The position numbers and the translations under genes were made by a program. Below are positions 1 through 5,051 of a DNA stretch of 5,654 nt, in pieces. Every line of letters starts with the position of its first letter. Position 1 is the stretch's first letter. Below the pieces are notes generated by a model that was not told the DNA's origin, ran no database searches, and worked only from the letters and a program-made list of their open reading frames with translations. The stretch lies in the NCBI GenBank assembly GCA_035629475.1, contig DASPHS010000102.1, forward strand, positions 1-5,654, read 5' to 3'. Origin of the DNA: JARIHD01 sp035629475. GTDB lineage: Bacteria; Patescibacteriota; Saccharimonadia; Saccharimonadales; UBA4665.

Positions 1-1
1 T

Positions 2-349
2 TGGGCCTGGCAAAATGGCAATTGCCTGGAACCGCGAGCTGACCAGTGGGATGCACGTGGCGCCCGCATTACTGCCATGCGTTTTTATGAAGATTTCATA
101 CTCGCCTTTTATGACGGAAGGGCGACCGCCGACGAAAACTACGAGGAGCGTACCGGCATAGCCGTTGGCACCTCCCCCGACAGCTTTGTAGCCATCGGCG
201 AGCATCCATTCGGCCAATCACCCCAAGGCCGCGGCCTGCGCTATCTTGACCTTGTACCTTTAGCTGACGGCGATGCACGCATCTACTACGAAGTAGCAAC
301 AGATGACGGGTCGCATCAGTTGTGCACTGAGCTAAAAACACAGCAGTAA
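2..349 (+). CDS. C-terminal part of a five-bladed beta-propeller, glycoside-hydrolase-like protein (5' end outside window)
   Basis: The reading frame is open from base 2, so the first ATG (base 77) is very probably internal. The 115 visible residues are the tail of a longer protein. Visible motifs are WDARGARIT followed by FILAFYDGRA and EERTGIAVG, then RYLDLVPLADGDARIYYE. Short strands with an acidic/Trp turn, a tyrosine-rich strand (FYDGR) and a 'treated as a customer of the same blade' pattern of EERTGIA resemble the last blades of GH32/43/68-type five-bladed propellers. That resemblance is from memory of the fold family and no catalytic residue can be assigned from this fragment. There is no membrane segment in the visible part. 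It ends TAA, whose last base is the first base of the next gene's ATG. It could equally be a non-catalytic propeller protein. Partial status is certain; the family is moderately sure. Confidence 0.7.
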   Translation, partial: WAWQNGNCLEPRADQWDARGARITAMRFYEDFILAFYDGRATADENYEERTGIAVGTSPDSFVAIGEHPFGQSPQGRGLRYLDLVPLADGDARIYYEVATDDGSHQLCTELKTQQ

Positions 350-930
350 TGACCATGGAAACACTGAACGACATTCCGGTACTCTTTTTTCCAAGCCAGG
401 CCGACTGGCAAGATTGGCTAGCTGAACATTACGAGCTGCAAACCGGCATATGGCTGAAGGTTGCCAAAAAAGGTTCGGGCATCACCTCAGTAAGCCGCTT
501 CGAAGCTCTGGATACCGCACTGTGCTACGGCTGGATTGATGGGCAAGCCCGGCCATACGACGAAGCCTACTACCTGCAAAAATATACACCTCGGCGCGCC
601 AAAAGCCTGTGGTCAAAGGTGAATATCGGTAAAGTAGAGGCACTGATTGCCGCTGGTCGCATGCAGGCACCAGGGCTGGCAGCTATAACCGCCGCCAAGG
701 CCGATGGCCGCTGGGACGCTGCATACGAGTCGCAGAAAAATGCCACACCACCAGCTGACCTGCTGGAAGCCCTAGAGAACAATCCAGATGCAAAAGCGTT
801 CTTTGCCACCCTTAACCGCAGCCATAAATACTCATTTATATGGCGACTTATGACTGCCAAAAAGCCGGAAACCAGAGCCAAGCGCCTAGAGACTATGATC
901 ACCATGCTGAATCAAAGACAGACGTTCTAG
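349..930 (+). CDS. YdeI/OmpD-associated (OmdA, PF13376-type) family protein
   Basis: The 193-aa protein carries the family signature: an N-terminal WQDWLAEHY with GIWLKVAKK (residues 20-40), then ALCYGWIDGQ (57-65), YTPRRAKSLWSKVN (79-92), GRM and APGL (103-110), GRWDAAYE, and a C-terminal AKKPETRAKRLETM. Length is normal for the family. It is expected to be a soluble cytoplasmic protein. Relatives are linked by name to OmpD, bacteriocin or peptide resistance, but the biochemical role is not established, so no function is assigned. The ATG overlaps the upstream TAA by one base (TAATG) and there is no Shine-Dalgarno site, so translation is probably coupled to the propeller gene. A second ATG two codons later (355) is an equally possible start. 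Its TAG stop overlaps the stop of the convergent lysozyme gene. Confidence 0.9.
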   Translation: MTMETLNDIPVLFFPSQADWQDWLAEHYELQTGIWLKVAKKGSGITSVSRFEALDTALCYGWIDGQARPYDEAYYLQKYTPRRAKSLWSKVNIGKVEALIAAGRMQAPGLAAITAAKADGRWDAAYESQKNATPPADLLEALENNPDAKAFFATLNRSHKYSFIWRLMTAKKPETRAKRLETMITMLNQRQTF

Positions 931-936
931 CGTCTG
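919..936. repeat. 6-bp inverted repeat spanning two overlapping stop codons
   Basis: CAGACG-TTCTAG-CGTCTG forms a perfect 6-bp stem with a 6-base loop. The loop contains CTAG, which supplies the TAG stop of both convergent genes. No T-run follows on either strand, so it is not a canonical intrinsic terminator. It may be a weak bidirectional one or simply a by-product of the local repeat. Confidence 0.45.
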
Positions 937-1556
937 GCCGTCTGGCGCTCAAGCATTGCCAGGGCATTAAAAATTTCGTCGGGGCTAATCTGGGATTTAT
1001 TTAGTCCGTCGTGGGCATAGTAGCTCTCTGCCGGATCGTCACCAATCACTCGGGGTAATGCCGCCCATTCTTTGGCCAAGTTAGCCGCAAACTGTTCACG
1101 CGTGAGCTTTTTATCGACGTAATCCAATGCACCCCGGCGCTCCAACAAGGCAATTGCCATGCGGTCCTGCAGTGCTTCATCAAAGCGTGTCTGCGGATCT
1201 ATCCCGAGCTGCTGTACCAGGCCGGCCAGTGTGGGGCGCACAATCTGATACTTACCGACAGCACTGCTGGGACTGCCCTGCTGTACGTATGCTTCTTGCC
1301 ATTGCAGTACGGCAGCAACGGGCATTTCAGTAAAACGCACCGTGCTGTTAGTCACATTGCCAAAGTAAGCGTTATAGTTCCCCTTGCTCTCGCCACGGGC
1401 GATGGTATTGAGAATGGGGGTATATGCTGTGGGATCGACATTAGTAGGCATAGCTTGTTTATACACTATGATCCCAGCTAGGAGTATAAAACAGGTTACA
1501 ATCAGCGCTGAACGTGGCGTCGTTTTGCGCGCGACACGCCGAAACACACGGCGCAC
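927..1556 (-). CDS. Membrane-anchored phage-lambda-type lysozyme (GH104-like muramidase)
   Basis: Probable peptidoglycan muramidase or lytic transglycosylase held at the outer face of the membrane. From the GTG at 1556 the 209-aa protein has a very basic N terminus, one hydrophobic span (about 17-33) and an exported catalytic domain (about 43-205). Motifs follow lambda endolysin order: TIARGES with candidate catalytic Glu56, NYNAYFG (60-65), SSAVGKYQI (97-105; compare STGAGRYQLL in lambda R), QDRMAIALLERRGAL (130-144; compare QDAVALQQIKERGAL) and KEWAALP (162-168; compare NIWASLP). The domain match is strong by eye, but activity is inferred. The start is uncertain: GTG 1556 has no Shine-Dalgarno site. 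The frame stays open to 1628, where AAAGGGG (1617-1611) precedes two in-frame ATT codons (1607, 1604), giving 226 or 225 aa. The lack of holin or other phage genes argues for a cellular role, such as wall remodelling or attack on a host or neighbour cell. Confidence 0.8.
   Translation of the reverse strand: MRRVFRRVARKTTPRSALIVTCFILLAGIIVYKQAMPTNVDPTAYTPILNTIARGESKGNYNAYFGNVTNSTVRFTEMPVAAVLQWQEAYVQQGSPSSAVGKYQIVRPTLAGLVQQLGIDPQTRFDEALQDRMAIALLERRGALDYVDKKLTREQFAANLAKEWAALPRVIGDDPAESYYAHDGLNKSQISPDEIFNALAMLERQTARR
931..946. repeat. Tandem 8-bp duplication CGTCTGGC x2
   Basis: Two exact adjacent copies of CGTCTGGC (931-938 and 939-946) lie inside the last codons of the lysozyme gene, encoding its RQTARR tail. 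The first copy also supplies one arm of the inverted repeat around the stop codons. This looks like a slippage product at a tolerant C terminus. Confidence 0.6.
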
Positions 1557-1653
1557 CTGCCGCAGTACTCGTAGACTTGTCTTTTTAGTAGCCCGTTTCT
1601 TAATAATCTGCCCCTTTATTCGCTGGCATTAGTACATGGTGTTTATGCTTAAT

Positions 1654-1662
1654 AGTATAGCA
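1654..1662 (-). promoter_or_regulatory. Extended -10 promoter for the lysozyme gene
   Basis: On the minus strand TGC-TATACT is an extended -10 (5 of 6 matches to TATAAT plus the TGN motif). No -35 is evident at 17 bp. Transcription would begin near 1647, leaving a leader of about 40-90 bases depending on the start codon. The leader holds two tiny ATG frames: Met-Tyr-stop at 1637 and a 9-codon frame at 1629 whose stop overlaps the ATT codons. Confidence 0.5.
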
Positions 1663-1685
1663 AGACTTCAGGCGCAGCTCCGCGG

Positions 1686-2132
1686 CTAGCGAGCGTATCG
1701 CATGCCAATGAACTCCGCCAGAGCGTCAACGGCCAGTCCGCCATCGGCGTGCGGCGCAAGGATGGCGTCGTAACCGGCCTGGGTGTACGGGCCGCGGTCA
1801 CCCCTGCTTGCCATCTGCACGAATATGCTCTCGGCATCTACGCCGGCGTCAGCAAGCATGTCAGGCACGTGGAGTGCGATATCGTCGCCGTGCGTTTTAT
1901 ATCGTAGCAGCTCGTCCTGTACGATGACTACGTGGGGGTGCGCAAACGACTGCGGCCTCGTCAGGATATCCTTCAAGTCCCAGCCTGTCCCAATTACCTT
2001 TGCAACCTCATGACCGACCCGCTGGAAGCGTTCAGTATATCCATTGCGCCCGTTAAATAGTTCTATTGAGGAGCCCGTCAGCCATACGGCAATGCCGCTC
2101 CCCGTCTCACCTGGCGTAGCAAGAGCGCCCAC
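1686..2132 (-). CDS. Unrecognised 148-aa soluble protein, second gene of the DUF1801 operon
   Basis: I do not recognise this family. The protein is acidic and soluble with no signal peptide or membrane span. It has a glycine/threonine-rich N terminus (GETGSGIAVWLTGSS, residues 8-22), a VGHEVAKVIGTGWDLKDIL stretch (39-56), a hydrophobic strand HVVIVQDELL (66-75), two HG/HV segments with DD (81-90), SRGDRGPYTQAGYDAIL (109-124) and a short C-terminal helix. The alternation suggests an alpha/beta fold, but no catalytic motif is assigned. Codon use matches the neighbours and supports real coding. The start is GTG, five bases after the DUF1801 stop, with GAGGT (2146-2142) nine bases upstream inside the end of that gene. 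The frame is open back to 2174 but lacks a better start. It ends in TAG. Confidence 0.75.
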   Translation of the reverse strand: MGALATPGETGSGIAVWLTGSSIELFNGRNGYTERFQRVGHEVAKVIGTGWDLKDILTRPQSFAHPHVVIVQDELLRYKTHGDDIALHVPDMLADAGVDAESIFVQMASRGDRGPYTQAGYDAILAPHADGGLAVDALAEFIGMRYAR

Positions 2133-2137
2133 CCCGG

Positions 2138-2533
2138 CTATACCTCGTCCAGGCGGATCAGTTCGCCCCGCCGCTTAACAATGTTTTTGTAATCCCATTG
2201 TATCTTCTGTGCCTTTTCCAGCCAGCGTTGCAAGTCAGCGGTGTCAACTTGGCTCGCATCAGTGTAGCGGGCCTGGGCCGCCTTGAAAGTGCCCTCAGGC
2301 TCTAAGCCAGGCTCATCAAATGACTGGCCACTCCAAAAGAGCAGCTGGATATTGTGCTTGCGAGCAGCGTAACCGACAACCGGGTTGCCTTGCAGGAACC
2401 ACACGGGCGAGCCATGCCAGATTTTATATTCAGCCTGTGGCAAGGCACGGTGTATTTCGGTGGCAAGCAGCTTGCAGATAGTGCGGCGTTCACCGTCTTG
2501 GGCGTCATTGTATGCGGTTATATCGGTATTCAT
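2138..2533 (-). CDS. DUF1801 (YdhG/YjbR-like) domain protein
   Basis: The 131-aa protein fits the DUF1801 family (PF08818): a helical start with ERRTICKLLATEIHRALP (residues 15-31), EYKIWHGSPVWFLQGNPVVGYAARK (35-58), IQLLFWSG (62-69), and a C-terminal helix around DLQRWLEKAQKIQ. These are small cytoplasmic proteins of unknown biochemical role with a YdhG-type fold; in Bacillus subtilis-type YdeI proteins a DUF1801 domain is joined to an OmdA-type domain, and here the two domains are separate genes about 1.2 kb apart. The ATG at 2533 is only six bases from a perfect TATAAT on the same strand, so the mRNA would be leaderless and no Shine-Dalgarno site is present. It is followed closely by the 148-aa gene in one operon. 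Confidence 0.85.
   Translation of the reverse strand: MNTDITAYNDAQDGERRTICKLLATEIHRALPQAEYKIWHGSPVWFLQGNPVVGYAARKHNIQLLFWSGQSFDEPGLEPEGTFKAAQARYTDASQVDTADLQRWLEKAQKIQWDYKNIVKRRGELIRLDEV
2142..2146 (-). promoter_or_regulatory. Ribosome binding site GAGGT for the 148-aa gene
   Basis: GAGGT lies nine bases before the GTG at 2132 and within the last codons of the DUF1801 gene. It supports GTG 2132 as the start and contrasts with the leaderless first gene of the operon. Confidence 0.5.
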
Positions 2534-2539
2534 AGGTCT

Positions 2540-2545
2540 ATTATA
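2540..2545 (-). promoter_or_regulatory. -10 box of a leaderless promoter for the DUF1801 operon
   Basis: A perfect TATAAT on the minus strand is followed by six bases (AGACCT) and then the ATG at 2533, so transcription should begin at or next to the start codon. The expected -35 position is poor and would overlap the -10 of the divergent gene. Confidence 0.6.
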
Positions 2546-2561
2546 CCCTTAGTGTTGCACA

Positions 2562-2570
2562 TGCTACAGT
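2562..2570 (+). promoter_or_regulatory. Extended -10 of a leaderless promoter for the 171-aa gene
   Basis: TGC-TACAGT (4 of 6 plus extended TGN) is followed by six bases and the ATG at 2577. No clear -35 is present, as expected where an extended -10 substitutes. There is no Shine-Dalgarno site. Confidence 0.45.
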
Positions 2571-2576
2571 AGTCAT

Positions 2577-3092
2577 ATGCGCGTGCCCAAAGTCGTCATC
2601 TATCCACTTATCGCTATCATTGTCGCTGTCTGTGGTCTCGTCCTTTTTAGGGCTTGGTTCAACTCGATACAAATAAAACCTGCCACGGCCGCCAAAATAT
2701 GCGGTGCATTCTCTGACCAGGTTAAGGCTGACATTACCCATAACCGGGATTACACCGTGCAGGACAGCCGAAGAACCTGTGAACCCGTAGAGGACGAGGT
2801 GGGCCTTCAGGACTACAAGCTCACCGTCAGATTCCAGGTTGCCGTAGATGACCTTGATTCTGAAACATCTGCAACCGAGCGTATGCGGACCCTGGCCCGT
2901 GCCCTACCACGCCGCGATTATCCGGTGAGCATAACGAACATGCCCTATCTCCCATCCCCGGGAGCACTCTGCGTCACCGCATCAAGGTACCTGGACAATG
3001 ACGGCAAAGATGTGCCGCAAGGTCCAGCCGATCGGACATACCGCTATCTGACGCAAGCCGATACAGATACCACTTCCTGCCTGGTGCAGTAG
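2577..3092 (+). CDS. Unrecognised membrane-anchored exported protein with four cysteines (171 aa)
   Basis: I do not recognise this family. An N-terminal hydrophobic span (about residues 7-25) follows a short basic MRVPK end, so the protein is probably a single-pass anchor with the remaining 145 residues outside the membrane. The Cys19 in the span is not in a lipobox. The outer domain has four cysteines (42, 68, 132, 168), enough for two disulphides. It is rich in charged residues, with a YKLTVRFQVAVDDL strand (80-93) and a proline-rich NMPYLPSPGALC segment (121-132). The start is fixed by the adjacent -10 box. It is divergent from the DUF1801 operon and converges on the 150-aa gene with a 10-base gap. 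Role unknown; an envelope or surface function is inferred from topology. Confidence 0.75.
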   Translation: MRVPKVVIYPLIAIIVAVCGLVLFRAWFNSIQIKPATAAKICGAFSDQVKADITHNRDYTVQDSRRTCEPVEDEVGLQDYKLTVRFQVAVDDLDSETSATERMRTLARALPRRDYPVSITNMPYLPSPGALCVTASRYLDNDGKDVPQGPADRTYRYLTQADTDTTSCLVQ

Positions 3093-3104
3093 AGGATGCC
3101 TACT
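3088..3104. repeat. Short inverted repeat between convergent stop codons
   Basis: AGTAG and CTACT form a 5-bp stem around a 7-base loop. The left arm contains the TAG of the 171-aa gene, and the right arm overlaps the TAG of the convergent 150-aa gene. There is no T-run, so terminator function is doubtful. Confidence 0.3.
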
Positions 3105-3555
3105 AACCCTGGAGTTGCTGGAAGGTATTGTAGAGTGACGTCAGTGACTGAATGGTTTCGTCAGATACACCCGCCTGGTTTTGCAAGTCATCAAGCTGTG
3201 TTTTGAACTGCGCAAGCCAAGCGTCCTGCAACTGGGTAGGCACCGATGTGAAGGTCTGCTCCAGCTGTTCGGCATTTACTACCCCGTCAGTAACGTAGGA
3301 CTCCAGGTTGAGAGGGTTTATTTCGGGTTGCACCTGCTGGACAACATTTTGGCCCGCCTGTTTGATTTCATCACCGCCGCGATTAAAGAGCCAACTTATT
3401 GCCATGATTGCCAGGACAATAAGCGTAATGGTTGCCACTATGGCAAAGATAACGACAATAATAACAATCTTTTTGACCTTTTTGAGCGTCCGTGAGTGGT
3501 CACCGCCATGACCCGAATGCTGCAAGTGTTTGAGTTTGCGCAGATAATGTTCCAT
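3103..3555 (-). CDS. Unrecognised single-span membrane protein with His-rich N terminus and Gln-rich tail (150 aa)
   Basis: I do not recognise this family. Residues 1-29 are basic and His-rich (HLQHSGHGGDH at 10-20, KKVKK at 25-29) and should face the cytoplasm. Residues 30-56 form one strong hydrophobic span. Residues 57-150 would be outside and begin NRGGDE, with a Gln/Asn-rich QNVVQQVQPEINPLNLE stretch and a C-terminal pair of amphipathic helices (FKTQLDDLQNQAG and ETIQSLTSLYNTFQQLQG). There are no cysteines. The upstream sequence has a weak CATACT (3577-3572) giving a leader of about 7 bases, but no convincing Shine-Dalgarno site. The gene is divergent from the PadR operon across 152 bases. 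The His cluster could bind metal, which is only a suggestion. Confidence 0.75.
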   Translation of the reverse strand: MEHYLRKLKHLQHSGHGGDHSRTLKKVKKIVIIVVIFAIVATITLIVLAIMAISWLFNRGGDEIKQAGQNVVQQVQPEINPLNLESYVTDGVVNAEQLEQTFTSVPTQLQDAWLAQFKTQLDDLQNQAGVSDETIQSLTSLYNTFQQLQG

Positions 3556-3658
3556 ATAAGTACTCGCTTAGTATGAGCTTAAGATACAGGAATAACCCCA
3601 AGGACAGCCCTAGTTGTGGCAGTACGTACAGCCGTAGACCTCTGTTATCCTATTTTTT

Positions 3659-3690
3659 ATACCGTGTGGTATTGCAATAGTGTATGACAC
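3659..3690 (+). promoter_or_regulatory. Stacked palindromes in the PadR promoter, candidate operator
   Basis: Three symmetric elements lie next to each other: ATACC-GTGT-GGTAT (3659-3672), the perfect 10-bp palindrome TATTGCAATA (3670-3679), and GTGT-ATG-ACAC (3680-3690). They cover the -35 and most of the spacer of the PadR promoter. PadR-family repressors commonly bind inverted repeats in their own promoters, so autoregulation is a reasonable inference. Which element is bound cannot be told from sequence alone. Confidence 0.5.
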
Positions 3691-3700
3691 ACAGTATAGT
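3672..3700 (+). promoter_or_regulatory. Leaderless promoter of the PadR-HAAS operon
   Basis: TTGCAA (3672-3677) as -35, an exact 17-bp spacer and TATAGT (3695-3700) as -10 form the best sigma-70-type promoter in the window. Seven bases follow before the ATG at 3708, so transcription should start at or next to the A of the start codon. Confidence 0.7.
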
Positions 3701-3707
3701 ACGTGAC

Positions 3708-4049
3708 ATGGCAGACAACGATGATCCCTATGCAAACCAAATACTCGAGCTGCGGCGCGGCACGATTGTATTGGCCATTTTAAGCCAGCTTGCAGCACCA
3801 AAGTACGGCTACGCCCTGCTGCAAACCCTGGAGTCAGCTGGCCTGCCGGTAGATGCGGGCACGCTGTATCCCCTGCTCCGGCGCCTGGAAAAACAGGGCG
3901 TCCTGGAAAGCAGCTGGGACACCAGCGATAAGCGACCACGCAAATACTACCGCTTAAGCCAAGAAGGAACGGCGCTATACGAACGCCTTGCCGAAGCCTG
4001 GCGGGCAACAGCCGAAACAATGACCGTAATGCTACACAAGGAGAATTAG
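3708..4049 (+). CDS. PadR-family transcriptional regulator
   Basis: A winged-helix DNA-binding protein expected to repress its own operon. The 113-aa protein has the PadR core: RRGTIVLAILSQL (16-27), YGYALLQTLESAG (33-45), GTLYPLLRRLEKQGVLES (50-67, recognition helix and turn), and the wing with RPRKYYRLSQEGTALY (76-91). The C-terminal helix (91-108) is short, as in PadR subfamily-2 members that dimerise through it. The start at 3708 is preferred to an upstream in-frame ATG at 3684 because that one lies within the promoter spacer. It has no Shine-Dalgarno site. It is followed after one base by the HAAS membrane-protein gene, a partnership common for PadR regulators, so the ligand or signal may act through that protein. 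Confidence 0.92.
   Translation: MADNDDPYANQILELRRGTIVLAILSQLAAPKYGYALLQTLESAGLPVDAGTLYPLLRRLEKQGVLESSWDTSDKRPRKYYRLSQEGTALYERLAEAWRATAETMTVMLHKEN
4038..4043 (+). promoter_or_regulatory. Shine-Dalgarno AAGGAG for the HAAS gene
   Basis: AAGGAG within the last codons of PadR, seven bases before the ATG at 4051, is the strongest ribosome binding site in the window and confirms tight operon coupling. Confidence 0.8.
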
Positions 4050-4050
4050 C

Positions 4051-5025
4051 ATGGACCTTACTGAACGATACGTATACGCCGTCACCCGCCGGCTGCCCCA
4101 GGCACAGCGGGAAGATGTAGCCAATGAGCTGCGAGCTACCATTGAAGACATGGCGACCGATCATGCCAAGGGCGAGGAACCCAAGACGGCTGATATCACA
4201 GCTGTGCTGAAGACATTAGGCGACCCAGACATTCTGGCCCATCGCTATAACACCACCAAACAGTACTTAATTGGACCGCGCTGGTACGACGCATGGCTGC
4301 AGACGCTGCGCATGATACTGGTCATCGTATTGCCCATTGTAGGAACGCTGTCGGCATTGGTCAGCCTGGCTGATGAATCAAACAAAGTTATCGAGTCGCT
4401 TATTGGAGCCGTCGGTCACGCTATCGCAGTCGGCATGCAGATTTTCTTCTGGGTAACCGCAGTATTTGTGGTGATGGAACGAAGCGGCGCCAAGCCGAGA
4501 GAGATCTACGGCCAGCCTGCTGGCGCTTGGTCGCCTGAATCACTGCCGGCTGTACCACAGCCACGGCAAATCAGCCGCGCTGATGCGATAGGCGGCATGG
4601 TCACCACCGGCGTAGGTGTACTGCTGCTCGCTGGCTCCAACTTGCTGTTCCGCTCCCGCGGTGATGGCGAGAGTATACCTATCTTTCATCCCGACCTGTG
4701 GCAGGCATGGATTCCAGCCTTGCTGCTCCTTGCCCTCCTGAGTTTTGGCATAGAAGCCTGGAAGTATAAGGTTGGCGCCTGGACAAAAGGCATCGTAGGG
4801 AGCACCATCGCGCTCAGCCTTGCCTGGATTGCCTTTATTATGGCACTGGCCACTACCCAGGAATTGGTCAATCCGGCATTCATGGAACTGCTGCAAAACA
4901 CCGCCACTGACTACAAGCCACAAGAGGTCGTCGATTGGGCAATTGTCATCACGACAGGAATCGCAGTCGGTTCTTGTCTGTGGGGGATTATTGACGCCAT
5001 CCGCCGCTACCGCAGCAGCAACTAA
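4051..5025 (+). CDS. HAAS/DUF1700-type domain with six membrane spans, PadR operon partner
   Basis: The N-terminal soluble domain (about 1-75) reads YVYAVTRRLPQAQREDVANEL (7-26), ATIEDMATDH (29-38) and VLKTLGDPDILAHRYN (51-66). This is the pattern of the HAAS/DUF1700 domain typically found with PadR regulators. Six hydrophobic spans follow at about 87-106, 117-141, 178-199, 218-236, 247-267 and 294-316. A proline-rich loop lies between spans 2 and 3 (around 154-171). No transport ATPase, permease or enzyme motif is seen in the membrane part, so the output is unknown; a sensor or regulator of PadR activity is a plausible inference. The ATG is one base after the PadR stop with a strong Shine-Dalgarno site. 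It ends TAA, and a separate promoter for the next gene begins within the following 26 bases. Confidence 0.85.
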   Translation: MDLTERYVYAVTRRLPQAQREDVANELRATIEDMATDHAKGEEPKTADITAVLKTLGDPDILAHRYNTTKQYLIGPRWYDAWLQTLRMILVIVLPIVGTLSALVSLADESNKVIESLIGAVGHAIAVGMQIFFWVTAVFVVMERSGAKPREIYGQPAGAWSPESLPAVPQPRQISRADAIGGMVTTGVGVLLLAGSNLLFRSRGDGESIPIFHPDLWQAWIPALLLLALLSFGIEAWKYKVGAWTKGIVGSTIALSLAWIAFIMALATTQELVNPAFMELLQNTATDYKPQEVVDWAIVITTGIAVGSCLWGIIDAIRRYRSSN

Positions 5026-5036
5026 GACCCGCTGTT

Positions 5037-5045
5037 TGCTATGAT
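5037..5045 (+). promoter_or_regulatory. Extended -10 of a leaderless promoter for the DUF2207 gene
   Basis: TGC-TATGAT (5 of 6 plus extended TGN) is followed by six bases (GAGAGC) and the ATG at 5052. No -35 is apparent. This lets the DUF2207 gene be transcribed apart from the PadR operon, although read-through is likely. Confidence 0.6.
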
Positions 5046-5051
5046 GAGAGC

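Noticed and set aside
77..349. ATG at 77 as the start of a 90-aa gene
   Set aside because: The same frame is open to the window edge and already reads family-like residues (WDARGARIT) before that ATG, so it is an internal Met.
570..905. 111-aa minus-strand ORF
   Set aside because: Antisense to YdeI; the plus-strand family motifs are decisive.
1671..1690. GC-rich stretch after the 148-aa gene as a terminator
   Set aside because: Only a 3-bp stem can form and there is no T-run on the minus strand.
3622..3629. GTACGTAC palindrome upstream of PadR
   Set aside because: A simple 8-bp self-complementary string with no link to a promoter element; could be chance.
3684..3707. Upstream ATG at 3684 as the PadR start
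   Set aside because: It falls in the spacer between the -35 and -10 boxes, and the eight extra residues do not resemble PadR N termini.
3610..4164. 184-aa minus-strand ORF
   Set aside because: It is antisense to PadR, crosses its promoter and has no recognisable domain; PadR is unambiguous.
349..5025. UGA recoded as glycine (Gracilibacteria/SR1 code)
   Set aside because: All genes read through full domains with no in-frame TGA, and conserved glycines use GGN.
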